NCBI GenBank assembly: GCA_963813355.1
Contig: CAWEYS010000017.1
Span: forward strand, 75,657-139,656
From: DATAGF01 sp963813355
GTDB lineage: Bacteria > Actinomycetota > Thermoleophilia > Miltoncostaeales > Miltoncostaeaceae
Reading direction: 5' to 3'
DNA: 64,000 bases
Shown here piece after piece: positions 49,333 through 58,435 of this stretch. Both the position numbers and the translations under genes were made by a program. Position 1 is the first letter of the stretch, and the number at the start of each line of letters is the position of its first letter. The notes under the pieces were generated by a model. It had not been told where the DNA came from and did not search any database. It worked only from the letters and a program-made list of their open reading frames with translations.

Positions 49333-50844
49333 TCAGATCAGTCGCGCCGCCCGCTCGGAAATCGCCAGAACGGCGGCGTGCACGGGCCCGGTCGTGATCG
49401 CGGGGATCACGGACGCGTCCGCGACCATCAGGCCGCCGACGCCGTGAACCCTGAGGCCGCCATCGACGACGGAGGTGCCCGGATCCCGGCCCATCGCGCA
49501 GGTTCCCACGGGGTGGTGGTGCGTGACGGAGGCCCGCGCGACGAAGCGGTCGACGGATTCGTCGTCCTGCACCGCGGGCCCGGGCAGGATCTCCGCGTCG
49601 CGCCACTCATCGAGCGCCGCGGCGCCGCCGACCCGTCGCGCCAGGCGCAGCGCCGCCCGGAAGCGCTCGCGGTCCCCCGGCGCCGTGAGGTAGGCCGGAT
49701 CGATCACGGGAGGGTCGTCGACCGCGGGGCCCCCGAGCGTGATGCGCCCGCGGCTCCCGGGGTGGCAGACCCCGAACATCAGCGTGAAACAGGTGCCGAC
49801 CTCGGGCCGCTCGAAGCACTCGCTGACCGCGGGGAGGAGCACGCAGGCCGTCACGATGTCCGGCGCTCCGCCGCCGGCGCCGCCGACGTAGAGCAGCGAC
49901 TCCGAGTGCTGCAGGCGCGACGGCGGCACCGGGCGGCGCGCCCGGTAGACGTTGCCGGCGGCGAGCAGGTGATCGTGCAGGTTCCCGCCCGCCGCCGGCG
50001 CCTCGACGCGGCACGCGATGCCGTGGCGCGACAGCTCGTCCGGCGGCCCGATCCCCGAGCGCATCAGGATCAGGGGCGACGAGACGGTGCCCGCGGCGAG
50101 CACGACCGTCCCGGCGTGGAGCGTCCGCCGCTCGCCGCCGACCCGCGCCTCGACGCCGGTCGCCCGGCCCTTCTCGAGGACCACGCGCTCAACGAGGGCG
50201 TCGGTGACCACGCTGAGGTTCGGGCGTTCCCGCGCCGGGTCGAGGTACGCGTCGGCGGCGCTCACGCGCCGCCCGTTGCGGATCGTCAGGCTGTTGGGCG
50301 CCGGCCCCTCCATGCGCGGGCCGTTGTGATCGCCCGAGGGCGGGTACCCGGCCTCCTCCGCCGCCCGCATGAACGCCTCTGCCACGGGGTGCAGCCGGTC
50401 CGGGAGCCAGACGGTCATGGGCCCGGCGGCGCCGTGATGCTCCGACGCGCCCCCCGAGAACGACTCTGAGCGCAGGAAGTCGGGCAGCAGCGCGCGGTGG
50501 CTCCACTCCGGGCCGGCGACCTCCGCCCAGGCGTCGAAGTCGGACGGATGCCCCCGGACGTGGGTCATGGCGTTGAGCTGGCTGGAGCCGCCCAGGACGC
50601 GGCCTCTCGGCCAGCCGTGGACCCGTCCCGCGGTCCCCGGCTGCGGCGTCGTCCGATAGGCCCAGTCGAAGGGCCCGCCCTCCAGGTACGGCCACTGAAG
50701 CGGGTCGGCGAGCCGGGGGTCGCCGGGGGGGCCTCCTGCCTCGACCAGGCAGACCCGCCTCCGCGGGTCCTCGGTGAGCCGCGCCGCGAGGACGCAGCCC
50801 GCCGAACCGCCGCCGACGATCAGGACGTCGGCGCCAGGGCTCAT
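49333..50844 (-). CDS. GMC-family oxidoreductase (choline dehydrogenase-like)
   Basis: A 503-residue FAD enzyme. The dinucleotide motif is VLIVGGGSAGCVLAARL at residues 6-22, the GMC signature 1 is GRVLGGSSQLNAMTHVRG, and signature 2 is GTVSSPLILMRSGIGP. The C-terminal catalytic His-containing block is HHHPVGTCAMG, followed by VADASVIPAITTGPVHA. GMC enzymes oxidise alcohols, sugars or other CH-OH groups. It is the last gene of the leftward arm, and its ATG overlaps the coxM stop by 4 nt. In this pathway it may oxidise an alcohol intermediate. Confidence 0.92.
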   Translation of the reverse strand: MSPGADVLIVGGGSAGCVLAARLTEDPRRRVCLVEAGGPPGDPRLADPLQWPYLEGGPFDWAYRTTPQPGTAGRVHGWPRGRVLGGSSQLNAMTHVRGHPSDFDAWAEVAGPEWSHRALLPDFLRSESFSGGASEHHGAAGPMTVWLPDRLHPVAEAFMRAAEEAGYPPSGDHNGPRMEGPAPNSLTIRNGRRVSAADAYLDPARERPNLSVVTDALVERVVLEKGRATGVEARVGGERRTLHAGTVVLAAGTVSSPLILMRSGIGPPDELSRHGIACRVEAPAAGGNLHDHLLAAGNVYRARRPVPPSRLQHSESLLYVGGAGGGAPDIVTACVLLPAVSECFERPEVGTCFTLMFGVCHPGSRGRITLGGPAVDDPPVIDPAYLTAPGDRERFRAALRLARRVGGAAALDEWRDAEILPGPAVQDDESVDRFVARASVTHHHPVGTCAMGRDPGTSVVDGGLRVHGVGGLMVADASVIPAITTGPVHAAVLAISERAARLI

Positions 50845-51701
50845 CCGCCGGCGGGGCGGGCCGCGCTCGACAGCGCTCGTTCGGCGGCTCGGCGCACCAA
50901 CACCCCCGCGAGGTGACGCTTGTACTCCACAGAGCCGTTGGCGTCCTCGATGGGCTCGCAGCCCTCCCGTGCCAGCCGCTCGAGCTCGTCGGCCGGCGCG
51001 CCGGCCACCAGGGCCTCTTCGACGGCCGCGAGCCGCGCGGGAGCGAGTCCGACGCTGCCGACCGCCACCCGGGCGCGATCGACGACGCCGTCGGCGAGGC
51101 GGACGATGCAGGTGACCGTGGCGGCGGGGCGCTCGTGGAAGGCGATCTTGAGGTGCGCGACACCCGAGCCGGCCGCCAGCGGCGGCACTCGGATCGCCGC
51201 GATCAGCTCGCCCGGGGCGAGCGCCGTCTGGTACGCGCTCAGCACGAAGTCCTCCATCGGCAGCGTCCGCGTACCGGAGGGGGACCAGGCTTCGACAGAG
51301 GCGCCCGCCGCGAGCAGGAAGGTCGAGGGGTCCGAGTGGGGGTCTGCGAACGCGAGGTTTCCGCCGAGGGTGCCTGCGCCGCGAACGCGAACGTTCGCCA
51401 CCCGAGCGGTCATCTCGGCGAGCGCGGGCCACCCCTCGCGCACGACCGGCGAGCGCTCGATCGTCCGGTGCGTCACGCCGCCCCCGATGAGCAGGTCGTC
51501 CTCATCGATCTCCAGGCGCGAGAGCTCCGCGATGCCCTTGACGTCCACCAGGTGCCGGTAGTCCGCGAAGCCGAGCTTCATCACGAGGAGCAGCTCGGTG
51601 CCACCCGCGTACACGACCGCGTCGTCGCCGAGACGGTTCATCAGCTCGCCCGCCTCGGCCAGCGTCGCCGGCCGGTGGACCGCGAACCGGGGAAGCGTCA
51701 C
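50841..51701 (-). CDS. molybdenum hydroxylase FAD-binding (medium) subunit, CoxM-like
   Basis: A 286-residue protein. The FAD-binding motifs AGGTELLLVMK (about residue 32) and AGTLGGNLAFADPHSD (about 108) mark the medium subunit of the xanthine dehydrogenase/CO dehydrogenase family. It passes electrons between the iron-sulfur subunit and the final acceptor. The partners CoxS and CoxL are not adjacent but lie on the divergent arm at 62300-64000. GTG 51701 overlaps the aminotransferase stop by 4 nt. Confidence 0.9.
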   Translation of the reverse strand: MTLPRFAVHRPATLAEAGELMNRLGDDAVVYAGGTELLLVMKLGFADYRHLVDVKGIAELSRLEIDEDDLLIGGGVTHRTIERSPVVREGWPALAEMTARVANVRVRGAGTLGGNLAFADPHSDPSTFLLAAGASVEAWSPSGTRTLPMEDFVLSAYQTALAPGELIAAIRVPPLAAGSGVAHLKIAFHERPAATVTCIVRLADGVVDRARVAVGSVGLAPARLAAVEEALVAGAPADELERLAREGCEPIEDANGSVEYKRHLAGVLVRRAAERALSSAARPAGG

Positions 51702-52864
51702 GCGACGGCGAGCTCTCGCAGCGCGGCGTCGACCCCCTCGCCGATGGTGACCTCCAATCCGAGGTCCGCCAGGCCGCGACCGAGGGCCGCGAGCGCCAGC
51801 ACCGGCGTCAGCGACGCGGCCGCCGGCCCCATGTGACCGAGCCGGAAGAGCCGTTCCTTGAGCTCCCCGTAGCCGGGCGAGAGCATGACGCCGTACCGCT
51901 CCCGGATGTGCGCCAACGCTGCGATCACGTCCACGCCGTCAGGCGCCGCGACGGCGGTGACGCAGGACGCTGCGTAGGAGGCGTCCCTGGCCCAGAGCCG
52001 CAGGCCCATGGCCTCGACGCCGGCCCGGGTGGCGCGAGCCGCGCGGCGGTGCATGTCGATCGAGGCCTGGAGACCCATGTCGATCACGACGTCACAGGCG
52101 GCCTCGACTCCGGCCACGTCGACGACCGAGGGGGTGTACGGAAAGGCCGTGCGGCCGCCGTCGATCCAGCGGTCCTTCCAATCGAGCAGGGACAGGAAGG
52201 AGCCCCGCGGAGCGGCGGGGTTGTCGCGGATGGCGTCCCATGCCCGTTCGCTGATCGCGACCAAGGACATCCCCGGTGGTCCCGCGAGGCACTTCTGGGG
52301 CCCTGCGACGCAGAGGTCGAGCCCCCACCCGTTGACGTCGAGCTCCTCGCCCGCGAGGGAGGACACGACGTCGGCCAGCATCAGGGCGCCGTGACCCCGC
52401 ACGACCTCGGCGATCTCGCGCAGGGGGTTGAGGACTCCGGACGGGGTCTCGGAGTGGACGACCGCGACCAGGGCAGTGTCGGGGTGGTCCTCGAGCGCGC
52501 GCGTCACGGCCTCCACCGGGATGGCCTCGTCGTAGGGAACCTCGACCTCGACGAGGTTCGCGCCGCATTCCGCGAGCCAGATGCCGAACCACTTCGCGTA
52601 CACGCCGGACACGAGGTTGAGCGCGGTCATCCCAGGACGGACGAGCGCGCGCGCGGCGGCCTCCAGGCCGAGCACGGCCTCGCCCTGCATCAGCACCACG
52701 TCGCCGGCCGTGCGGAAGAGCTCCGCGACCTTCCGCTCGGTCCGCGCGAACCGCTCGAGAAAGATCGGGTCGTAGTCGTAGACGAGCGGCGCGCCCATCG
52801 CCGCCTCCACGCTCGGCCAGCCGCCGGTCGGGCCGGCCGTCAGGGTGTAGCTCGGTTCACGCAT
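51698..52864 (-). CDS. class V aminotransferase (alanine/ureidoglycine-glyoxylate type)
   Basis: A 388-residue PLP enzyme. The PLP lysine is in AGPQKCLAGPPGM (about residue 195), with ADVVSSLAGEELDVN upstream giving the Asp that pairs with the pyridine nitrogen. The start (LTAGPTGGWPSVEAAM) and QGEAVLGLEAA are typical of the AGXT/PucG group. That group includes (S)-ureidoglycine-glyoxylate and pyridoxamine-pyruvate transaminases, both of nitrogen-heterocycle metabolism. The specific substrate is not decidable by eye. ATG 52864 has GGAGGAGG. Confidence 0.88.
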   Translation of the reverse strand: MREPSYTLTAGPTGGWPSVEAAMGAPLVYDYDPIFLERFARTERKVAELFRTAGDVVLMQGEAVLGLEAAARALVRPGMTALNLVSGVYAKWFGIWLAECGANLVEVEVPYDEAIPVEAVTRALEDHPDTALVAVVHSETPSGVLNPLREIAEVVRGHGALMLADVVSSLAGEELDVNGWGLDLCVAGPQKCLAGPPGMSLVAISERAWDAIRDNPAAPRGSFLSLLDWKDRWIDGGRTAFPYTPSVVDVAGVEAACDVVIDMGLQASIDMHRRAARATRAGVEAMGLRLWARDASYAASCVTAVAAPDGVDVIAALAHIRERYGVMLSPGYGELKERLFRLGHMGPAAASLTPVLALAALGRGLADLGLEVTIGEGVDAALRELAVA

Positions 52865-53471
52865 CGCGCCTCCTCCGGCGGATTCCCATGAAGAGCAGCA
52901 CAAGGAGCGTCAGCGCGGCCGCCAGGGCAGCGAGCGTCCGCGGATCGCCGGCCCGGTCGCGCGCGGCGCCGAGCATCAGGCGACCGCCCTCGAGCGGCGC
53001 GGGCGGGCCGTCTCCCGCCGGGACGTCGCCGGCGAGACCCGCTTCGAGGCAGGCCGCCATCTCGCCCACCAGCCGGGTCGCGACGTCCTCGACGATCCCA
53101 CGCCCCATCTGCGCGGCGCGGCCGCTGAGGTCCACGTCCGCCTCGGCGACGACTCGGGCGCCTCTCTCGTTCTCCTCGACGCGCATGGCGATGCGCGCGT
53201 TCGCCGACCCCCCGCCGCGGGTTTCCCGCGCGTTCCCGGCCAGGACGGCGCGGCGGGCCGCGTCGTCGCGCTCCGCGATGCGGACGTCGCCCTCGTAGGA
53301 GAGCCGCATCGGTCCCAGGCGCACGGTGACCCGCAGGTCGCGCGCGCCGTCGGGCCGTCGGGCCAGCAGCTCCGCGCCGGGGAAGCACGGCATCACCCGC
53401 TCGAGGTCGAGCAGCAGCGCGTAGGTGTCGGCCGGGGGGCGGGAGATGTCGAAGCCGGTCTCGATGCGCAC
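52857..53471 (-). CDS. CoxG/SRPBCC-family protein with C-terminal membrane anchor
   Basis: A 204-residue protein. Residues 5-145 are a START/CoxG-like domain (GFDISRPPADTYALLLDLER, VMPCFPGAELL, VRLGPMRLSYEGDVRI). The C-terminus is a single membrane helix followed by a basic end (LAALAAALTLLVLLFMGIRR). CoxG proteins recruit or mature molybdenum hydroxylases at the membrane. Here it sits two genes upstream of coxM. GTG 53471 shares one base with the permease stop (TAGTG). Confidence 0.82.
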   Translation of the reverse strand: MRIETGFDISRPPADTYALLLDLERVMPCFPGAELLARRPDGARDLRVTVRLGPMRLSYEGDVRIAERDDAARRAVLAGNARETRGGGSANARIAMRVEENERGARVVAEADVDLSGRAAQMGRGIVEDVATRLVGEMAACLEAGLAGDVPAGDGPPAPLEGGRLMLGAARDRAGDPRTLAALAAALTLLVLLFMGIRRRRRDA

Positions 53472-54424
53472 TAGCGGGCCCCGCGCACGTAGGGCAGCCC
53501 GAGCGCCGGCGGCAGGTAGGACCGGCGGCCGAAGATCACGAGCACGACGATCACGGCGACGAACGGGAGCGTGAAGACGACGTCCGTGGAGATGTCCACA
53601 CCGGCGATCTGAAGCGCGTCCGAAAGCGACAGCGAGATGCCGAAGATGAAGGAGCCGATCAGCACCCACATCGCCTTCCCGCGGGCGAGCATCGCCAGGA
53701 CGATCGCGATGAACCCGCGCCCCCCGGTGATGAAGTCCTCGAAGAGTCCCGCGGCGGCGACCGACAGGAAGGCGCCGCCCACGCCCGCCATGCCGCCCGC
53801 GAACAGCACCGCCCAGCTGCGCGTCGCCCGCACGCTCACCCCAGCGGCGTCGAGCGCGGCAGGTCTGTCGCCGGCAGCCCGGACGTTGAGCCCCAGGTGG
53901 GTCCGCCGCATCATCCAGGCCACCACCACGATCAAGATCAGGCCGATGTACACGATGGCGGGCTGACTGAAGACGCTCCCGTCGCTCGAGTCGTGTCCCC
54001 CGACCACGGGGATGTCGGAGAGCAGCGGTATCGACGTGCGTCCGGTCTCACCGAGCGTCGGTCGGCTCTCGGCGAACTGCGAGTCGAATATCAGCGCGGT
54101 GGCGCCCTCGCCGACCAGCGTGATGGCGATGCCGATGACGATCTGGTCGAGCCCCCACCACACGCACAGCACGACCATGATGACGCTGACCGCGGCGCCG
54201 CCCCCGGCGCCGGCGAGGAACCCGAGCGTGGTGGAGCCGCTGTGGTACGCCGCCACGAAGCCGACGTAGGCGCCCACGAGCATCATTCCCTCGAGGCCGA
54301 TGTTGAGGACTCCCGCGCGCTCGGAGACCATCTCGCCGAGCGCCGCGAACATCAGCGGCACGCCGGCCAGGATCCCCCCGGCGATCAGCGCGGCGAGGAA
54401 ATCGGTGGTCAGGAACTCGCTCAT
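53471..54424 (-). CDS. ABC transporter permease (BMP/nucleoside type)
   Basis: A 317-residue polytopic membrane protein of the BPD_transp_2 (LivH/RbsC-like) family. The signature EMVSERAGVLNIGLEGMMLV (residues 31-50) is the form found in permeases that partner BMP-family binding proteins. VRAAGDRPAALDAAGVSV is the cytoplasmic loop that contacts the ATPase. It forms a heterodimeric channel with the permease encoded just upstream. ATG 54424 overlaps that gene by 4 nt. Confidence 0.9.
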   Translation of the reverse strand: MSEFLTTDFLAALIAGGILAGVPLMFAALGEMVSERAGVLNIGLEGMMLVGAYVGFVAAYHSGSTTLGFLAGAGGGAAVSVIMVVLCVWWGLDQIVIGIAITLVGEGATALIFDSQFAESRPTLGETGRTSIPLLSDIPVVGGHDSSDGSVFSQPAIVYIGLILIVVVAWMMRRTHLGLNVRAAGDRPAALDAAGVSVRATRSWAVLFAGGMAGVGGAFLSVAAAGLFEDFITGGRGFIAIVLAMLARGKAMWVLIGSFIFGISLSLSDALQIAGVDISTDVVFTLPFVAVIVVLVIFGRRSYLPPALGLPYVRGAR

Positions 54425-55572
54425 CCGTTGCCCCTGGCCCGCCGCCGAACGTGCTGCAGGTAGCTCTGGCCGAGGTTTCGACGCCGCCCGAGCCATTCGG
54501 TGACGGCCATGAAGAGGAGGATCAGGCCCACGAGCAGCAGCGTGAACTCGTTCGAGACGCCGGCCTCCTGGGTCGCGAAGTCGCCGCCGATCGTCAGGAG
54601 TGCGAGGAACGCGACGAAGGGGATGACCGCGATCGCGTTGAAGCGCGCGAGGAAGACCAGCGGGACGACCAGGAGCCCGAACGCAGGGTTCCAGTCCGCG
54701 CGGACGTAGCCCCAGATCCCCAGGATCTCGGCTGCGGCGGCCAGTCCGACGAAGGCGCCGCTCACGGCGAACGAGATCACGATCAGCCGCGGCACCGAGA
54801 TGCCCACGTGCGTGGCCGCGCGAGCGTTCGCGCCGAGCACGGCCAAGCGCAGCCCGAACGACGTGCGCGACATCGCGTACCAGGTGACGATCGCCCCCAC
54901 GAAGGCGACGATGACCCCGACGTGGATCCGGGTGCCCGGAATGGTCGGCAGCAGATTCGTGAAGGGGATCGCCTTCGTCTGCGGCACGTTCGAGGCCAGG
55001 TCCTGGAAGGGTCCCTTGATGAGGATGTTCGCCAGGTTGATCCCGATGAAGGTCATCATCAGCGTGGTGATGATCTCGTTGACGCCGAAGTACGCCCGCA
55101 GCAGCGCCGGCACGAGCGTCCACGCGGCCCCTACCACGGCCGCGACCGCGAACAGGAGGAGGAAGAGCAGCCAGTCGGGCACGCTCCCGAAGAGCTCCGG
55201 GCCGATCCCGGCGATGACCGCCGAGGCCAGCAGGAACTGGCCGTCGATGCCGAGGTTCCAGATGCCGGCCTTGAAGACGTAGATGAGGCCGCAGGCGATG
55301 AGCAGCAGGGGCGCCATCCGCATGACGGTGTCCTGCCACGCCGTGAGCTCGATGCCCCCGGACCAGACGTCGCCGTAGTAGGCGATGGGATTGGCGCCGA
55401 GGGCCAGCAGGACGAGGCCCCCGGCGACCAGCGCCAGCAAGACCGGGACCACCGAGCGCACGACGGCGTCGGCGCAACGGCCGAGGCCGGCGACCACCCC
55501 GGACCGGCCCGGTGCGGCCTCCGCCGGTGGGCCGAGGGCGGGCGTCTGGACGGTCGTGCTCTCCGGGCTCAC
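54421..55572 (-). CDS. ABC transporter permease (BMP/nucleoside type)
   Basis: A 383-residue membrane protein with about nine to ten hydrophobic segments. KAGIWNLGIDGQFLLASAV marks the same permease family, and LRLAVLGANARAATHVGISV is the ATPase-contact loop. The N-terminal ~30 residues are Pro/Ala-rich and cytoplasmic. GTG 55572 overlaps the ATPase stop by 4 nt. With the second permease, the ATPase and the BMP protein it forms a complete importer of the purine-nucleoside-like class. Confidence 0.9.
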   Translation of the reverse strand: MSPESTTVQTPALGPPAEAAPGRSGVVAGLGRCADAVVRSVVPVLLALVAGGLVLLALGANPIAYYGDVWSGGIELTAWQDTVMRMAPLLLIACGLIYVFKAGIWNLGIDGQFLLASAVIAGIGPELFGSVPDWLLFLLLFAVAAVVGAAWTLVPALLRAYFGVNEIITTLMMTFIGINLANILIKGPFQDLASNVPQTKAIPFTNLLPTIPGTRIHVGVIVAFVGAIVTWYAMSRTSFGLRLAVLGANARAATHVGISVPRLIVISFAVSGAFVGLAAAAEILGIWGYVRADWNPAFGLLVVPLVFLARFNAIAVIPFVAFLALLTIGGDFATQEAGVSNEFTLLLVGLILLFMAVTEWLGRRRNLGQSYLQHVRRRARGNG

Positions 55573-57194
55573 GCCGCCGCGGCCTCCCCGGGGGCGGCCG
55601 CGTGCCCCACCATCAGCTCCCCGACCCGCTGCTCGGCGCCGGCTCCGCCCTCGACGATCCCCGCGAGGCGCCCTCGGCTGAGCACCGCGATCCGGTCGCA
55701 GAGCGCGACGAGCTCGTCCAGGTCGGTCGAGATGACCAGGGCGCTCACCCCCTCCTCGGCCAATTCCCTGATGCGGGCTCGGACAGCACGCGTCGTGAGG
55801 ATGTCGAGGCCGTAGGTCGGCTTGTTGAAGACCACCAGTCCCGGGTCCCCGGCGAGCTCGCGCGCGAGGACGACCTTCTGGACGTTGCCGCCCGAGAGCG
55901 TCCCGACCCGTGTGCGCGAGCCCGGCGTGCGGATGTCGAACTCGGCGATCTTCTCGCGCGCGTTGCGCTCGACCTCGCGCGGCCGGATGGTGCCGCGCAT
56001 CCAGAAGGGCGCCTGCCCGATCCGCTTGAGGACCAGGTTCAGCCTCACCGACAGCGGGGCGACCGTGCCCTCGCCCAGGCGGTCGTCGCTGACGTAGCGC
56101 AGGCCCAGGCCCTCGCGTTGGCGCACCGAGAGCCGCGCGATCGACACGCCGCGGAAGCGGATGTCGCCGGCGGCCGCCGGCCGCTGGCCCGCCACCGCCT
56201 CCGCGAGCTCGCGCTGCCCGTTGCCGTCCACGCCGGCGACGCCCATGATCTCGCCCGGCCGCACGTCCAACGAGACGCCGTTCAGACCGAGCTCCCCTCT
56301 GCGGGCGGCCACCTCCAGCCCGTCGAGCACGAGCACCGGGGCGCCCGGGAGCTCGCGCTTCGGGGGGTGCCCTTCGACCTGCCCCTGCAGCTCGACGAGG
56401 TCGGGGTCGGGAGCGGCCTGCTCGCCGAACATCATCCCGACGATCGTGGCCTGCAGCTCGGCGTCCGATCGGCCGGCGAGCTCCTCGGGCGCGAGGCGGC
56501 CCACGACGCGCCCCGCCTTCAGGACCGTCACCCGGTCGCCCATGCTCGTCGCCTCGTGGAGCTTGTGGGTGATGAGGACCACGGCGAGGCCGTGGCCCTT
56601 CAGACGCCCGAGCGCGGCCGCCAGCTCGGCGACCCCCCGGGGGGTCAGCATCGACGTCGGCTCATCGAGGATCAGCACCTTCGAGCCGCGCCAGAGCGAC
56701 TTGACGATCTCGATCTGTTGCTGCTGGCCGAGGCTCAGGGAGCCGGCCTCCGCGTCGGCGTCCACCTCGATGCCGAGCAGGGCCGCGACCTCGGCCAGAC
56801 GCGCCCGGGCCCCGCGCTCGTCCAGGAGCAGCGACCGGCCGTCCCCCATCATCAGGTTGTCCAGCACCGTGAGCGTGGGGACCAGGGTCGTGTGCTGATA
56901 GACCATCCCGATCCCGAGCTCGATCGCGCGCTTCGGCGAGGCGATCCGGGTCGGCGCGCCGTCGATGCGGATCTCGCCCTCGTCGGGTTGGACCATGCCG
57001 GCCAGGACGCTCATCAGCGTCGATTTCCCGGCCCCGTTCTCACCGAGGAGGCAATGGACCTCCCCACGACGGATCACGAGGTCGATGCCGTCGTTCGCGC
57101 GGACGCCGGGATAGGACTTGGTGATGCCCGAGAGCTCGACGGCGATCCCGTCCGGCGACACCTCCTGCGCTGTGGTCTCGTTCGGCTCGGCCAT
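55569..57194 (-). CDS. ABC transporter ATPase with two nucleotide-binding domains
   Basis: A 541-residue protein with two fused ABC domains. The first has GENGAGKSTLM, the signature SLSLGQQQQ and Walker B VLILDEPTSMLTP, all intact. The second has a changed Walker A (GVDGNGQREL), signature TLSGGNVQK and VVFNKPTYGLD in place of a normal Walker B. This is usual for the second half in this family and implies one active ATP site. It powers the BMP-type importer. ATG 57194. A long hairpin stands between it and the binding-protein gene. Confidence 0.92.
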   Translation of the reverse strand: MAEPNETTAQEVSPDGIAVELSGITKSYPGVRANDGIDLVIRRGEVHCLLGENGAGKSTLMSVLAGMVQPDEGEIRIDGAPTRIASPKRAIELGIGMVYQHTTLVPTLTVLDNLMMGDGRSLLLDERGARARLAEVAALLGIEVDADAEAGSLSLGQQQQIEIVKSLWRGSKVLILDEPTSMLTPRGVAELAAALGRLKGHGLAVVLITHKLHEATSMGDRVTVLKAGRVVGRLAPEELAGRSDAELQATIVGMMFGEQAAPDPDLVELQGQVEGHPPKRELPGAPVLVLDGLEVAARRGELGLNGVSLDVRPGEIMGVAGVDGNGQRELAEAVAGQRPAAAGDIRFRGVSIARLSVRQREGLGLRYVSDDRLGEGTVAPLSVRLNLVLKRIGQAPFWMRGTIRPREVERNAREKIAEFDIRTPGSRTRVGTLSGGNVQKVVLARELAGDPGLVVFNKPTYGLDILTTRAVRARIRELAEEGVSALVISTDLDELVALCDRIAVLSRGRLAGIVEGGAGAEQRVGELMVGHAAAPGEAAAA

Positions 57195-57209
57195 CTGTCC
57201 GATCGTCGC

Positions 57210-57248
57210 GACGACGGCCCGGTCGAGGAACGCGGCCGGGCCGTCGTC
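57210..57248 (-). promoter_or_regulatory. 13-bp stem-loop after the binding-protein gene
   Basis: GACGACGGCCCGG (57210-57222) pairs perfectly with 57236-57248 around a 13-nt loop. It lies in the 72-base gap between the BMP gene stop and the ATPase start, on the same transcript. Such a stem can act as a partial terminator or a 3' stabiliser, giving more binding protein than transporter. Confidence 0.65.
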
Positions 57249-57266
57249 ATGTCCGCGTGCGCGTCG

Positions 57267-58334
57267 CTAGCCGATCAGCTGGTCCAGCGCCGCCTTGTCC
57301 GGCGTCAGCGGGATCTCGATGCTGCCGTCGGCGACGCCCGCCTGGGCCTCGTCGACGGCGGCCCACGCCTCGGCGGGAGCGTTGTCGGTCCGCAGGAGCG
57401 AGATGCCGTTGTCAACCGTCAGCTCGTAGCCCTTCTGGCCGAAGGTGCCGGCCGCCACCTCCTCGATGGCCTGGTTGTAGATGTCCGTGAAGTCCCAGAC
57501 CACTGACGACAGGAGCACGCCCTCCTCGTCGACGTTCGTCTTGTCGCCGATCACGTCGATGAAGTAGACCTTCGACGCGCCGGCCGGCGGCTTGGCGGTC
57601 TCGACCGCCTGCAGCATCCCGAACGACGAGCCGTCCCCCATGCCGAAGACCACGTCGGCGCCGGCCGCGATGACCTGGGTCGTGACGCGCTCGCCGCCGG
57701 CGGCGTCCGCGTAGGCCGCCTGGCCGATCTGGGCGAAGCGGATCTCGACGTCCGGGTCGATGCTCCGTGCGCCCGCGACGAAGCCGCCCGCCATCTTGTA
57801 CCAGTTGGTGTCGGCGGCGGAGATGACGATGCCGAGGGTCCCCGTCTGCGTCGTCTCGGCGGCCAGGATGCCCGCGAGGTAGGAGCCCTGCTGGCTCGAT
57901 GTCTCGACGTCCGCCACGACGCCGGGCTGGTTCGCATTGGGAGCGTCGAACACGATGTGCGGGACATTGAATTCGGTCGCGACCTTGGGGGCGATGGTGT
58001 TGTAGCCGCTCGCCTGCGCGATGGTCAGCTCGCTGCCCCTCTGCGCCAGCCGGCGGAGCACCGGCTCCACGTTCTCGTAGCCGATGCCGTCGGCGACCTC
58101 GATCTCGGCCCCCGCCGTGTCGGCGGCGCGCGTGGCGCTCTCGACGCCCTGCTGGTTCCAACCGTAGTCGTTGGCCTTCTCGGGAGCGGCGATCGCCATC
58201 TGGCTGATGGAGGCCGCCGCCCCGGAGGTGTCCGGTGCCGAGGACGAGGAGGAGTCGTCGTCACCGCACGCGCCGAGGGCCAGGGCCACGGCGACGAGCG
58301 CCGCCGCCGCGGAGCATCTCATGAGGGTTCTCAT
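57267..58334 (-). CDS. BMP-family ABC substrate-binding lipoprotein
   Basis: A 355-residue lipoprotein with signal peptide and lipobox LGAC (residues 20-23). The mature protein matches the basic membrane protein (Med/BmpA) family: EKANDYGWNQQGVESA, LTIAQASGYNTIAPKVATEF, QGSYLAGILAAE, GADVVFGMGDGSSFGML and VDEEGVLLSSVVWD. Known members bind purine nucleosides and other heterocycles such as thiamine-like compounds. It is first of the leftward operon. ATG 58334 has AAAGGA. It is divergent from the GntR gene. Confidence 0.92.
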   Translation of the reverse strand: MRTLMRCSAAAALVAVALALGACGDDDSSSSSAPDTSGAAASISQMAIAAPEKANDYGWNQQGVESATRAADTAGAEIEVADGIGYENVEPVLRRLAQRGSELTIAQASGYNTIAPKVATEFNVPHIVFDAPNANQPGVVADVETSSQQGSYLAGILAAETTQTGTLGIVISAADTNWYKMAGGFVAGARSIDPDVEIRFAQIGQAAYADAAGGERVTTQVIAAGADVVFGMGDGSSFGMLQAVETAKPPAGASKVYFIDVIGDKTNVDEEGVLLSSVVWDFTDIYNQAIEEVAAGTFGQKGYELTVDNGISLLRTDNAPAEAWAAVDEAQAGVADGSIEIPLTPDKAALDQLIG

Positions 58335-58395
58335 GCCGTTCCTTTCTGCCGGTCAGATCGCGCGCGGCGTGCCGGGCGCCCTCGTCGTTCGCAGA

Positions 58396-58408
58396 CTGTT
58401 GACAACAG
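58396..58408. promoter_or_regulatory. probable GntR (FCD) operator
   Basis: CTGTTG-A-CAACAG is a perfect 13-bp inverted repeat in the 101-base region between the divergent BMP and gntR genes. Its core resembles GntR-family half-sites (TTGT/ACAA type). It covers the -35 hexamer of the rightward promoter, so binding would block transcription. Confidence 0.6.
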
Positions 58409-58428
58409 ACATCCAACCGCGTTTCTAT
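58399..58428 (+). promoter_or_regulatory. gntR promoter, probably leaderless
   Basis: TTGACA at 58399-58404 is followed after 17 bases by TTTCTA (58422-58427). Transcription would begin at about 58434-58436, at or next to the GTG start codon at 58436, which lacks any ribosome-binding site. This is the layout of a leaderless actinobacterial mRNA. Confidence 0.5.
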
Positions 58429-58435
58429 CCCAGCG

